From: Phycisphaerales bacterium
Lineage (GTDB): Bacteria; Planctomycetota; Phycisphaerae; Phycisphaerales; UBA1924
Assembly: GCA_029260495.1 (NCBI GenBank)
Contig: JAJDDD010000016.1
Span: forward strand, 124,001-188,000
Reading direction: 5' to 3'
DNA: 64,000 bases
The notes below the pieces were generated by a model that saw only the letters and a program-made list of their open reading frames with translations, was not told where the DNA came from and did not search any database. Shown here in pieces: positions 55,820 through 64,000 of the stretch (position 1 is the first letter of the stretch; each line of letters starts with the position of its first letter). The translations under genes were made by a program, and so were the position numbers.

Positions 55820-56419
55820 ATGGCGAAGACTGTTGAACTGTTGTTGACGGACAATGTCGAAAACCTCGGCATTGTTGGTGATATTGTGAATGTGAAGCTT
55901 GGCTATGCGCGCAACTTTCTGCTGCCGCGCGGGCTTGGCGCGAAGCCGACAGAGGATTTAAAGCAGGCGCTCGCAGAAAAGCGCGCGGTGGCTGAACGAC
56001 AGATGCGCGAGTTGCGGTCTCAACGAGAGACGATGATTGACAAGCTGGCTGAGCACGAGGTGACTCTGGAGCGGTCATGCAACGATCAGGGGCTCCTCTA
56101 TGGTTCGGTGACCCAGCGGGACATTGCTGATGCGCTTGTGGCTGATGGATTCAATGTGCGCGCGCGCGACGTGCGTCTTGGGCAGACAATCAAGCGCATC
56201 GACAGCTATCAGGTGTTGGTCAAGCTGGACGCAGACCTCGAGGCGGACATGAAAGTGTGGGTAGTGGCGGACCGGCAGATCGACATGGATGAGCGCGAAG
56301 AGATGGAGTTTGACAATGAAGGAAACTTGATCGAGAAGGAGTCGAAGCCAGCGACTCAACAGGATGAGCAGTCTGGTGACGACGCCGCGGAAGCATCTGC
56401 GGAGCCGGCGCAAGCGTAA
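55820..56419 (+). CDS. rplI: 50S ribosomal protein L9
   Basis: 199 residues. The N-terminal domain has E-L-L-L-T-D-N-V-E-N-L-G and V-K-L-G-Y-A-R-N-F-L-L-P-R-G; a long central helix and the C-terminal domain (L-Y-G-S-V-T-Q-R-D-I-A) follow. About 40 acidic, Ala- and Glu-rich residues extend past the usual end. rpsR is normally found just before rplI but is absent here; the 113-base gap after ssb encodes nothing. A strong terminator follows. Confidence 0.95.
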   Translation: MAKTVELLLTDNVENLGIVGDIVNVKLGYARNFLLPRGLGAKPTEDLKQALAEKRAVAERQMRELRSQRETMIDKLAEHEVTLERSCNDQGLLYGSVTQRDIADALVADGFNVRARDVRLGQTIKRIDSYQVLVKLDADLEADMKVWVVADRQIDMDEREEMEFDNEGNLIEKESKPATQQDEQSGDDAAEASAEPAQA

Positions 56420-56462
56420 GCGGACCGAGGCTTCATGTCGTGTTCACGCCGACTAAATTAGA

Positions 56463-56497
56463 ACGGATGAGAGGGCCGAACCTCTCATCTGTTTTTT
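56463..56497 (+). terminator. Rho-independent terminator of the glmU-prs-rplY-pth-rpsF-ssb-rplI run
   Basis: A 12-bp stem (56463-56474 with 56481-56492, one G-T pair) encloses a 6-base loop, followed by TTTTTT (56492-56497). It lies 43 bases after the rplI stop. Confidence 0.93.
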
Positions 56498-56635
56498 ATG
56501 CGCAGCTTTGATTCTTGCTTTGAATCGTTGCGCCATGTTCGCGATTCACCCTTTGGGAAAAACTATCTATCGATTCGTTTGACTCACCGAGGGAAATGGG
56601 TGATATGTTTGAAAATGCGGGGAGGGGAAAACGTC

Positions 56636-57031
56636 GTGCAACAAAATATCAAGACAGTCGGCGACGGCGCATTCGAGCAGGTTATCGCAGGGGCGAGCCC
56701 TGAAATACAAGAACTAGCCTTCGCAGCCCGAGATCTCATCGTCGCCGTCATGCCCGGCGTCACGGAAGTCGCATGGGTCAGGCAGCAGACAGTTGGCTAC
56801 GGCGTCGGGCCGAAGAAAATGTCTGAGCATTTTTGCTACATCGCGCCACATGGCGGACACGTCAACCTTGGCTTCTTCTACGGCGCAGATCTTGACGATC
56901 CGGAGAGTCTGCTCGAAGGAAGCGGCAAACTGCTTCGTCACCTGAAACTCAAGTCAATACAGGATGTCACGCAACCCGCAATCCGAAGCCTCGTGGAGCA
57001 GGCGAGTGGGTATCTGCCGAAACTCAAGTAG
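56636..57031 (+). CDS. DUF1801-type small protein
   Basis: About 131 residues from the GTG at 56636, which has GGAGG 10 bases upstream; ATG 56615 is an alternative. The pattern E-I-Q-E-L-A-F-A-A-R-D-L-I, W-V-R-Q-Q-T-V-G-Y-G, F-C-Y-I-A-P-H-G-G-H-V-N-L-G-F-F and a C-terminal helical part with L-R-H-L-K-L-K fits the DUF1801 (YdhG-like) fold, related to frataxin-like structures. Function unknown. It is separated from rplI by a strong terminator. Confidence 0.75.
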   Translation: MQQNIKTVGDGAFEQVIAGASPEIQELAFAARDLIVAVMPGVTEVAWVRQQTVGYGVGPKKMSEHFCYIAPHGGHVNLGFFYGADLDDPESLLEGSGKLLRHLKLKSIQDVTQPAIRSLVEQASGYLPKLK

Positions 57032-57040
57032 CCGTCAAGG

Positions 57041-58822
57041 CTAAAAAGTTCTCATGACGAGCGGTGTGTCAAGCGTGGTGATGACCTTGTTGCCAATCGC
57101 GAACTCGACAACGCTAACGCCGGCGGTGACATCGAAGATGAGTGTCAGTTTCTGATCGGTGCGTGTGCGGCTGAGGTTTGGCACCTCACGCAGGGCTCGC
57201 ACAGGCTGATCGGGCGTAACGCGAATATCGACGGTGTCGCTTTCTTCGTAGATCCAGCCGATCGCCTGATAGCGTTGGCCCAGGTTGTCGATCAGTGTGG
57301 GGGCGCCGGCGACATCCTGCGCCATTTGCACAGACTTGCCGAAAAGGGAAAAAGCGCTCTCCAGGCCAACATCGACGAGAACGGTCTTAACGCCAGGGCG
57401 TTGAGCTAACGATGCGACACGAAACTTGCTCGATATATTGCGTTGCGTCAGTGAAGAGCGGCTGAACTTATGGTGTCCGCCGGAGATCTCGTTCTCTTCG
57501 TTGACTTCAAGATTGCCCTTCGACTGACGATGGAAGGCGATGGGGATGGCATTGCTCTGGCGTATTGCGGACCTCGGACCTCCTGCTGTGGGAGTCGTTC
57601 CTGATGCGCTGGTTGTGGAGGTTCGGTCAAGTCCCGTGTTGGGACCGGTTGGTCCCGAGGCGCTCTCCGCGTTAATGAGCGCGAGCGAGCGAATCGCTTC
57701 GTCGCGAGCTTGAGGCGTGAATCCGTCAGCAGGAGCAACGGAGATCGGCGGGATCGAAGCGCTTGGCACACGGACATTTTTCACGAGAACATCGGTGACT
57801 GTCGCGCCCGCAGGAATGGGAAACTCAAAACCCATGGTTGTTTGGGAAGCGCCACCGACGGAGGCGACGAACACCCCCTGGCCATCAAAGCGGAAGCGTC
57901 CATATTGCAGCGCATCGCCGGCGGTCTGCGTGATGACAGCGATGGCGTGGGCGCCAAATGGTTGACGAGAGGCGTCCACGCCAACGACGCGGATTTGCCC
58001 GGGCCCCATCACGACCTGGCCGCTCTTCTCGCGTGCTCCAGCATTGAGTTTGAGCACGACACCGAACAGTTCGGTCGCGCCAGGTGAGAGAGCCTCGCCG
58101 GAGATATCAAATACCCGCTGGGGGCCGAGCAGGTCGCCGCTCTGCCGATCGACCGTGAACGAATCATTGAAGAGATCGCTACCGGCGACGGTGTATTGAC
58201 CGATCACGTCAAAGTCAGCCCGTTTGTACGCAGTGCGGCTGTTGTCATTGAAGGTTTGCCGAAGAGCGGCCGCTTGCAGATGCACATCGGGTTGGCGCTC
58301 AGCAAGAGGGGAGCCGGTTGAAAGGGAGGCGACGCTCAGCCATTCGTAGACGCGAACCGTAAGCATGTCGGCCGGGAGCCAGAGCTTGTCCTTTCGTGCG
58401 ATATATCCCTGCGAGGCTGTCTCGACGGCCTGATAACCGAGGATGGCAGGCTCAACGCGCATGAAGCCGGCGCCGAGGACGAGTATGCCAACACTGATGA
58501 CGCCGGTAGCGGCGCCGAATAGGCCGCCGCCGACGAAGTTAGAGGTGTCGTCAAGTTCGATATTAGCGATGATGACCTTGTCAGTGATGAGTCGAAGGAC
58601 GAAGAGGGAAGCGAGGAAGGGGAGAATCAGGCCCAGCGTCCACGCGCCATCTTCCCAGAGGCCAAGGAGAAGTTTGTTGGTGACAAACTCCCAGACGCCG
58701 AAGGCAATCGCGCCGGCGACGAGCGTGCAAACAAACTGGATAAGCGCGGAAAAAAGCCCCTTCGCAGTCCACATGTATGCGATGAGCAGGATGGCGGCGA
58801 TAACGACGATGTTGAGGATCAT
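57041..58822 (-). CDS. CvpA-like membrane protein with a large extracytoplasmic domain
   Basis: 593 residues. The first about 130 form four transmembrane helices in the CvpA layout: an N-terminal helix, A-K-G-L-F-S-A-L, F-G-V-W-E-F, and G-G-G-L-F-G-A-A-T-G. About 460 polar residues follow, predicted to be outside the membrane, with beta-rich sequence, a Ser/Thr/Gly-rich linker near 395-420, and no known catalytic motif. CvpA proteins are needed for colicin V export and envelope stability in enterobacteria, but their role is unclear. It follows the GspE-like gene by 28 bases on the same strand and may be co-transcribed with it. Confidence 0.75.
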   Translation of the reverse strand: MILNIVVIAAILLIAYMWTAKGLFSALIQFVCTLVAGAIAFGVWEFVTNKLLLGLWEDGAWTLGLILPFLASLFVLRLITDKVIIANIELDDTSNFVGGGLFGAATGVISVGILVLGAGFMRVEPAILGYQAVETASQGYIARKDKLWLPADMLTVRVYEWLSVASLSTGSPLAERQPDVHLQAAALRQTFNDNSRTAYKRADFDVIGQYTVAGSDLFNDSFTVDRQSGDLLGPQRVFDISGEALSPGATELFGVVLKLNAGAREKSGQVVMGPGQIRVVGVDASRQPFGAHAIAVITQTAGDALQYGRFRFDGQGVFVASVGGASQTTMGFEFPIPAGATVTDVLVKNVRVPSASIPPISVAPADGFTPQARDEAIRSLALINAESASGPTGPNTGLDRTSTTSASGTTPTAGGPRSAIRQSNAIPIAFHRQSKGNLEVNEENEISGGHHKFSRSSLTQRNISSKFRVASLAQRPGVKTVLVDVGLESAFSLFGKSVQMAQDVAGAPTLIDNLGQRYQAIGWIYEESDTVDIRVTPDQPVRALREVPNLSRTRTDQKLTLIFDVTAGVSVVEFAIGNKVITTLDTPLVMRTF

Positions 58823-58850
58823 CAGCAGACTCCTCGGCGCTGGTGTTTAT

Positions 58851-60605
58851 TCATGACGTGGCCGCAGCCTTATCTTTTTTCTTCGGGGGAGATGTGACGC
58901 GTGCAACTTCTTCAACGCTGGTGAGACCCCGGACCGCTTTCTGCACAGAAGCCTCTTGAATGGAAGGTAATCGTTTCTTGCGGAGCGCCGATCGCAGGCC
59001 GGCGAGATCACCCGCGCGAATCGCGGCTCGGGCGTCATCGTCAATGACGAAGATTTCGAAGACGCCTTCCTGGCCGAAGAAGCCAGCCCCTTTACAGACC
59101 GGACAGACCTCGGGCTTGTTCTTGATGAGCACTTGTCCACCTTTTTTATAGAGATGGCTCACCTTGCCCGCAGGCACGCCGAGCTTCTTAAGCAGCTCAG
59201 GCGAAGGTGCGTATTCGACTCGGCAGTTCAAGCAAAGCTTGCGCACGAGACGCTGAGCGATCACTCCATGCAGCGATGTGGCGGCCTTCTCCAAATCGCC
59301 AACCGCTTTGAGGTAGGTCTGCACAGCGACGAGCGCGTTTTCAGCCCGCAGGCCGACATAGGTGCGCGTTCGCTCATGATCCGCTTGCGAGATTTCGATC
59401 GCGGTGGTCGCATCCGGAAGTTCCGCGACGGCGACGACATCAGGATCGCGGCGGAGGATTGAGCGGACTGTGGTGCTGTACTCTGCGTCGGCGAAAGGAT
59501 CAAACACGTTCTGGCGGACGCCCTCAATCGGGGCAGCGGGTTCCGTTTCGATGGACTGGACGTTGGAGGTGTACGGATCCGCAGCCCGCAACAGCGCGTA
59601 GAGCGTGGCCGTGCGACCGTTCATCGGAGGGGCAGCGACGAGAACAACGCCCTGGCTTTCTTGGATGATCGATTTCAGTTCACCCATCTGGGAATCAAGC
59701 ACACCGAGTTCATCAATATTGAAATGAACCTGCTCAGCGGGGTCAAAGAGGATCGTCAGATTGACCCCCTTGGAGCCGCCCGCGGTGGTGATGCGCAGCG
59801 TGCGGCGCCCGCCTGCCTGCTCAAGGCCGAGATCAGCACGAAGTTTTCGGCGACGGTCCGCGATATCAAGCCCGGAAGCGCCCTTGAAGAAGTCGATGAT
59901 CGCCAGCGCCTGATCCGACGGGAGCGGATCAAGCATTTGACGGACGCCATCAACCATAAGACCCATGGCGTACTTGCCGTTATCACCAGCAGGTGCGATG
60001 TCGATGCGTGAAGCGCGGGCGTCGACCGCTTCACGAAGGACAGTTTCGGCGGCGACGCGGATCTGGTATTCAGCGCTTTCGCGCGGCGGGACAGCCACGA
60101 GGCCGGCCGGCCCGCGGAACTCAAGCGAGACACTCCTCTGTAGCTTTTCCTTTTGGCGATCTGCGCGAGCCTGCTTTATATTATCGAGGTCGAACGACCA
60201 CTTCTGGCCCGCCGGGACTCGGCTGTCAGTGTTGCGTTTGAGGGCGTAGAGGACAAGGTCAGCGCCAAGGATGCCCAAGAACGCCGGCGCTGCAATCCAG
60301 AAGCTCGGCAGAAGCAAGCCGGTAGCAATGGCGCCGACAGCGAACACAACGTGGATGAGGTTCCACTTGCGGCGGCCGAGATAGAAACGCGCAGCGTCCT
60401 TGTCGTAGATCGTCGCGACGACCCAGGCCCATCCGACAAAGCCCGCAAACAGCACAAGAGGTTTCCACCACGAAACCAGGACGAGCGATTCCCCGCCGGC
60501 GTTGGAAGAAAAGCCGCCTCCCGCTCCTGCGCCACCGCCTCCACCTCCGCGCAGCTGCGCCAAAGAGAGGAGTGGGTCCAAGGTGGAAACGAGCGTGTCG
60601 ATCAT
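58851..60605 (-). CDS. GspE/PilB-like protein with membrane N-terminus and degenerate ATPase motifs
   Basis: 584 residues. A Gly-rich N-terminus precedes three hydrophobic helices (about 41-65, 83-100 and 103-122), unusual for this family. The N1E-like domain has A-S-R-I-D-I-A-P (198-205) and G-L-M-V-D-G-V-R. The P-loop position reads A-A-P-P-M-N-G-R-T (324-332): the catalytic Lys is Arg331 and the first Gly is lost. Walker B is R-R-D-P-D-V-V-A-V-A-E-L-P-D (385-398) in place of V-G-E-I-R-D. The tetra-Cys zinc site survives (C458, C461, C501, C504). ATP hydrolysis is therefore doubtful. It lies between pilT and the CvpA-like gene. Confidence 0.85.
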   Translation of the reverse strand: MIDTLVSTLDPLLSLAQLRGGGGGGAGAGGGFSSNAGGESLVLVSWWKPLVLFAGFVGWAWVVATIYDKDAARFYLGRRKWNLIHVVFAVGAIATGLLLPSFWIAAPAFLGILGADLVLYALKRNTDSRVPAGQKWSFDLDNIKQARADRQKEKLQRSVSLEFRGPAGLVAVPPRESAEYQIRVAAETVLREAVDARASRIDIAPAGDNGKYAMGLMVDGVRQMLDPLPSDQALAIIDFFKGASGLDIADRRRKLRADLGLEQAGGRRTLRITTAGGSKGVNLTILFDPAEQVHFNIDELGVLDSQMGELKSIIQESQGVVLVAAPPMNGRTATLYALLRAADPYTSNVQSIETEPAAPIEGVRQNVFDPFADAEYSTTVRSILRRDPDVVAVAELPDATTAIEISQADHERTRTYVGLRAENALVAVQTYLKAVGDLEKAATSLHGVIAQRLVRKLCLNCRVEYAPSPELLKKLGVPAGKVSHLYKKGGQVLIKNKPEVCPVCKGAGFFGQEGVFEIFVIDDDARAAIRAGDLAGLRSALRKKRLPSIQEASVQKAVRGLTSVEEVARVTSPPKKKDKAAATS

Positions 60606-60725
60606 CGTGGTCGGCCTGCAAAGTGCGATTTGGTTGTCAGCCCGCTTAGCGCGGACTCCACCTTCTCGCGAGTAAGTGCGAAACGCCGCACGGAGCGCTC
60701 TCCGAGGGCAGAGTCCTGGAGAAAA

Positions 60726-61886
60726 TCAGCCGATTCCCTTCAGCCTCATCTGGAGCTCGTCGGGGTTGGGAGTCGCCTCCATCGCGACGCGTGTGTGAAT
60801 GTATTCCTCTTCGACGAGCTTCACAAGTGAGCCGTTAAAGTCAATCATGCCCGCCTGCTGGGCCTCAGTGGAGTTGATGACCTGATGCAACTCGCCTTCG
60901 CGGCCTTCGAGGATGTACTTTCTGCAGGCCGGTGTGTTAATAAGAATTTCCAAAGCCGGGATTCGCGGGATGTTCTCATGCAGCGTCGGCATGAGCTTCT
61001 GGTAGACAATCGCGCGCATCTGATACGCCAGGATCTTTCGCACCTGCTCTCGCTCTTCCGGCGGGAAGAGGTCGTAGATGCGCTGGAACGTCTGCGGAGC
61101 TGAGGACGCATGGATAGTGCCGAAAACGAGGTGACCCGTCTCTGCGGCATGAAGCGCAGCTTCAAAGGTTTCAGCGTCGCGCATTTCACCGACGAGCACA
61201 ATGTCAGGATTCTCGCGCACCAAAGCACGGAGCGCGAGCTTAAAGTCCAGACAATCAATGCCAATCTCGCGTTGATTGATGGTGGCTTTCTTATCCTCAA
61301 AGATGTATTCAATGGGGTCTTCAATCGTGATGATGTGAACGGGCTTGCGCTCATTGATGTAGTTAATCATCGACGCAATCGTTGTTGACTTACCCGAGCC
61401 TGTCACGCCTGCGAGTAGTACGATTCCTTGCGGCTGCAAGGCGATTTCAGCCATGATTTCAGGAAGGTACAGGTCCTCAAAACGCTTGACATCGCTCGTG
61501 ATGAGTCGGGCAGCGACGGAGAGCTTGCCCCGCGCCTGGAAGAGATTGACACGGAAACGATGCCCCTCGTCATAGTCGTAGGCGAAATCGACAGAGCCAT
61601 TTCTGTGCAGATCACCCCACTGCTCTTCATTAAGGATGTGCTTGGCGATATCGACGAACTCAGCGAAGGGGATCGCGTCCGTATCCAGTTGCTTGAGCGC
61701 GCCGCGCAGGCGAATAACGGGTGGTTTGCCTGTCTTCAGCAACAGGTCCGAGGCGCCGAACTTGATCGTCGCCTTAAGGAAGTTTCCGAAGCGCGTCTTG
61801 TGCGGGTCATGCTTCTGATCGGGATCGAGCGTGACATGCTGTTGAATGGGCGTCACGTTGGCGCCAGTGTCCAGTGTGCTGCTCAT
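60726..61886 (-). CDS. pilT: Twitching motility / retraction ATPase PilT
   Basis: 386 residues from the ATG at 61886, which has GGAGAG about 9 bases upstream; the 43-residue in-frame extension is not needed. Walker A G-V-T-G-S-G-K-S (160-167), the Asp box I-T-I-E-D-P-I-E-Y, Walker B D-I-V-L-V-G-E-M-R-D and the His box T-G-H-L-V-F-G-T-I-H are all intact. An A-I-V-Y-Q-K-L follows. PilT powers pilus retraction. It sits 120 bases upstream of the degenerate GspE-like gene on the same strand. Confidence 0.94.
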   Translation of the reverse strand: MSSTLDTGANVTPIQQHVTLDPDQKHDPHKTRFGNFLKATIKFGASDLLLKTGKPPVIRLRGALKQLDTDAIPFAEFVDIAKHILNEEQWGDLHRNGSVDFAYDYDEGHRFRVNLFQARGKLSVAARLITSDVKRFEDLYLPEIMAEIALQPQGIVLLAGVTGSGKSTTIASMINYINERKPVHIITIEDPIEYIFEDKKATINQREIGIDCLDFKLALRALVRENPDIVLVGEMRDAETFEAALHAAETGHLVFGTIHASSAPQTFQRIYDLFPPEEREQVRKILAYQMRAIVYQKLMPTLHENIPRIPALEILINTPACRKYILEGREGELHQVINSTEAQQAGMIDFNGSLVKLVEEEYIHTRVAMEATPNPDELQMRLKGIG

Positions 61887-62167
61887 GGGGTTTGTCTCTC
61901 CAACTGCCGGGTTCAGGGACGCAGCAGTAAATGTAAGGCTGATGTAGGGGTAGCTGAGGTCCGTATGGTTCGACCCGAGGGTACGCACCGACGCCCATTG
62001 GTGTTGCTTCACCAACCCGTGACAGGCGTTCTTTCTTGCCCGGCGAGGATGAAAGGTCCAAGTTTACCCGAATAAGGCAAGCGGTCGCGCTACAAGTTGG
62101 ATGATGAGGTCCGCCGGGTTTATCACGTCACGCGACCGCGGCCAAGCGTCGATGGTGGGCGTGGAGG

Positions 62168-62902
62168 ATGCTCAGCGTGATTGCCCCCGTTGGAGCCAAC
62201 TCAGGGACGAATTTTCTACTCGCTCAGCTCAGCGGGAGCGCCGTCGGTGCGCAGGCAGTACGGAGCATCGCTGCCCCCACGAAAGCTGGGGCAGACTCCC
62301 TCCGGCCCGAAGAGATCGACACCCTCCATCCGGCGGATCGCTCCTATGACGCCGAAGCAGGTGGGCGCTCTCTCCGAGGCGGAGCCGAGCCGGTCGTTTC
62401 GACCGCCTTTCAGCGCAATGCAGACGGTGACGAAGCAAGCTTCTCAAGCCGGGCTGATGACCTCACGCAGGAGGAGCGCCAGCAGGTTGAAAAACTTCGT
62501 CTGCGTGATTCAGAGGTGCGCCAGCATGAAGCGGCCCACAAGGCGGCAGCAGGGGGGCTCGCGGTCGGCGGGCCCAGCTTTGAGTACCAGGCAGGACCGG
62601 ACGGCAAACGCTATGCAGTTGGCGGGCATGTTCAGGTAGACACATCACCCGGCGCGACGCCCGAGGAGACACTCCAGAAAGCTCAGCAAATCCAGCGGGC
62701 TGCGCTGGCGCCTGGGGATCCATCTTCCGCAGATCGAGCGGTCGCAGCCAAGGCGGCGCGCATGGCGGCGGACGCCCAGCAGGAGCTCGCCAGTTCTCAC
62801 AAGAACAGCCAAGACGAACGCGGATCTCAAGGCGTCGATGAGCCCAAGCCCGAAGAGACGCCGGCTGTCAACGCATCGATTGGAATCGATCTCTTCGCAT
62901 AG
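62168..62902 (+). CDS. SprA-related putative metalloprotease
   Basis: 244 residues. The region about 95-225 has the SprA-related / CatD-like signature: D-S-E-V-R-Q-H-E-A-A-H-K-A-A, with the HEAAH motif at 120-124, then F-E-Y-Q-A-G-P-D-G-K-R-Y-A-V-G-G, V-D-T-S-P-G-A-T-P-E-E-T, and A-A-L-A-P-G-D-P-S. The first 95 residues are low-complexity and the tail ends I-G-I-D-L-F-A. HExxH suggests zinc peptidase activity, which is not proven for the family. It begins with TTG, GTG or ATG uncertainty; the ATG at 62168 gives this length. Confidence 0.82.
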   Translation: MLSVIAPVGANSGTNFLLAQLSGSAVGAQAVRSIAAPTKAGADSLRPEEIDTLHPADRSYDAEAGGRSLRGGAEPVVSTAFQRNADGDEASFSSRADDLTQEERQQVEKLRLRDSEVRQHEAAHKAAAGGLAVGGPSFEYQAGPDGKRYAVGGHVQVDTSPGATPEETLQKAQQIQRAALAPGDPSSADRAVAAKAARMAADAQQELASSHKNSQDERGSQGVDEPKPEETPAVNASIGIDLFA

Positions 62903-62905
62903 ACA

Positions 62906-62931
62906 TAAAAACAGGACGGGATTAAATCCCG
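62906..62931 (-). terminator. Weak terminator for the SppA gene
   Basis: CGGGAT TTA ATCCCG on the minus strand (62931-62917) is a 6-bp hairpin with a 3-base loop. A short T-rich stretch follows after a few bases. It lies between two convergent genes. The stem is short and the T tract is displaced, so this is only a possibility. Confidence 0.35.
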
Positions 62932-62995
62932 CCCCACTTTGCGTATCTATCAAGATGTCAGCGAAATCGCCCAATCGATCATTCGCTGGATTCAC

Positions 62996-64000
62996 TCAAC
63001 GAAAAATCAACGCTCGCGGCGATGCCAGAAGCACCGGCTCATTACGAAGATGAAGCAGCGCGTTCATCGAATCGCGCAGGCCTGGCCAGGCCCGCGGGCC
63101 GACAAGTTCGCGCAACAATCCCGCGCCCTCGGTAATGATGGCGCTGTGGCTGTTGTCGAGACCCGGCGCGCGAACCGTTCCTGGGATCATGGACTCAAAA
63201 ATCTCCGCCAGACTCTTCGGCGGGGGAAAGTTGACGACGTCATAGGCGCCCTTCGCGAGATTGAGTTCACGCGCGAGGTCATTAATCGCGGTGTCGATGC
63301 CGCCAATTTTGTCGGCCATATTCATCGCGATCGCTTTGTCACCGGAGAAGAGACGTCCCTCAGCGGTCTGCGAGATATCAATGTCAGGGCGACCTGCCTT
63401 GACTCGAGCGACGAACTGTTCATACGTCTCAGCCATGCGCTCACGCACGAGCCCGCGCTGCTCGGGCGTCCAAGGAATGAGTGTGCTCGCGAGGCTCGCC
63501 ATGGGTCCGCGTCCACGGGGAATGACATTGATATTGAGTTTTTCGTACGCCCCTCCAAGGACATACTTGCCGCCGACGACACCGATGGAGCCCACGATGC
63601 TCGAAGGGTTGACATAGATGCGGTCGCCGGAGACAGCAATGTAATAACCGCCCGACGCCGCCATCGAGCCGACAGAAATCCAAACTGGCTTCTTTTTCGC
63701 TACGCGATTCACGCCAAGCCAGATGGATTCACTCGCGATAGCGCTTCCGCCGGGCGAGTCAATGCGAACGATGAGTCCCCTTATCTTCGGCTCATGTTCA
63801 ATGTCCGCCAGCGCTTCGCGCATCGTCAAACTTCCAACAGAGCCCGAGCCTCCGAGAATTCCACCTTCAGTGGATTCACCATCGATGATCGCGCCATTGA
63901 CGTGAAGCACCGCGATGGAGTTTCTGCGCACCGCATTGTCCGGCTCCTCCATGAGCATCTGGAAGATGGCAAATGGGTTCGACATCTCCATGAGTGAGCC
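62996..64000 (-). CDS. sppA: Signal peptide peptidase SppA (5'-truncated by window edge)
   Basis: A membrane-associated serine peptidase (S49) that digests released signal peptides. The frame is open to the last base on the minus strand, so the N-terminus lies outside; a Met at 63991 is not necessarily the start. Visible parts: V-L-H-V-N-G-A-I, R-G-L-I-V-R-I-D-S-P-G-G, the nucleophile region G-S-M-A-A-S-G-G-Y-Y-I-A, Y-V-N-P-S-S-I-V-G-S-I-G-V, and the Lys general-base candidate in Y-E-K-L-N-I. No transmembrane anchor is seen in the visible part. Confidence 0.9.
   Translation of the reverse strand, partial: GSLMEMSNPFAIFQMLMEEPDNAVRRNSIAVLHVNGAIIDGESTEGGILGGSGSVGSLTMREALADIEHEPKIRGLIVRIDSPGGSAIASESIWLGVNRVAKKKPVWISVGSMAASGGYYIAVSGDRIYVNPSSIVGSIGVVGGKYVLGGAYEKLNINVIPRGRGPMASLASTLIPWTPEQRGLVRERMAETYEQFVARVKAGRPDIDISQTAEGRLFSGDKAIAMNMADKIGGIDTAINDLARELNLAKGAYDVVNFPPPKSLAEIFESMIPGTVRAPGLDNSHSAIITEGAGLLRELVGPRAWPGLRDSMNALLHLRNEPVLLASPRALIFR

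Noticed and set aside
62939-63997. 352-residue open frame opposite sppA
   Set aside because: The minus-strand frame carries the SppA motifs; this one shows only mirrored codon bias.
1-64000. CRISPR arrays, insertion sequences, prophage
   Set aside because: I found no regularly spaced repeats, no transposase, no integrase and no phage structural gene by reading both strands.

Overview
The window reads as a chromosomal segment of a planctomycete, most likely of the Phycisphaerae. This is inferred from family-level signs, not from a database match. Four secreted proteins end in paired dockerin-like repeats of the form D-x-N-G-D-G-x-V-x-x-x-D-x-A-x-L-L-G-x-W-G. One protein ends in a PEP-CTERM-like tail, and one has a prepilin leader with a C-terminal H-x9-DG motif. 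There are LptE-like and BamD-like genes and a gmhA gene, which point to an outer membrane with heptose-containing glycans. A TPR protein carries two RNA polymerase alpha-CTD modules. The DNA is GC-rich by eye, genes are dense on both strands, and I see no transposase, integrase, phage structural gene or CRISPR array.

Layout. 1-1479: the 3' part of rpsA with a strong terminator. 1.9-4.9 kb: two secreted proteins, one with an STN-like module. 4.9-12.8 kb: S41 protease, tryptophan 2,3-dioxygenase, a PAS-LuxR regulator, a SpoIID-like protein, the TPR/double alpha-CTD protein, a zinc-ribbon membrane protein and a secreted FKBP. 12.85-15 kb: tRNA-Leu and a secreted LVIVD-repeat protein. 15.1-24.0 kb: a reductive pyrimidine catabolism locus, with preA on the plus strand facing a six-gene minus-strand operon (methylmalonate-semialdehyde dehydrogenase, beta-ureidopropionase, nucleobase permease, BtpA-like protein, class III aminotransferase, dihydropyrimidinase). 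These predict uracil or thymine uptake and breakdown to acetyl-CoA or propionyl-CoA. 24.2-26.5 kb: two secreted proteins. 26.6-28.7 kb: rpsB-tsf with promoter, long leader and terminator. 28.9-30.3 kb: tRNA-Pro, a YdeI-like gene with an att-like copy of the tRNA 3' end beyond it, and an NTF2-fold protein. 30.6-31.4 kb: an ECF sigma factor and a small zinc-finger anti-sigma candidate. 31.6-35.4 kb: ftsH, an LptE-like lipoprotein and a BamD-like TPR protein. 35.4-37.1 kb: an FHA-GAF-SpoIIE phosphatase. 37.3-40.4 kb: a beta-propeller cytochrome with a dockerin tag.

40.7-46.1 kb: a plus-strand run of prepilin-like protein, NtrB-like kinase, NtrC-like sigma-54 activator and a dockerin-tagged secreted protein; the last two genes overlap, which suggests co-expression. 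46.1-51.5 kb: gmhA, tRNA-Lys, a SNF2-helicase/SWIM-finger pair and tRNA-Gln, with a promoter-driven candidate structured RNA just before the tRNA. 51.6-56.4 kb: a translation and precursor operon (GlmU-type nucleotidyltransferase, prs, L25, pth, S6, ssb, L9) closed by a strong terminator; rpsR is absent from its usual place before rplI. 56.6-64 kb: a DUF1801 protein, then a minus-strand group of pilT, a GspE-like protein with a degenerate P-loop, and a CvpA-like membrane protein; then a SprA-like HEAAH protein and a partial SppA peptidase.

The points most worth a second look are the TPR/double alpha-CTD protein, the pilT/pseudo-GspE/CvpA locus, the pyrimidine operon with a BtpA member and a PreA lacking its iron-sulfur domain, the candidate small RNA at 51.19 kb, and the att-like scar at tRNA-Pro. 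I did not find a clear-cut unknown defence or mobile system.
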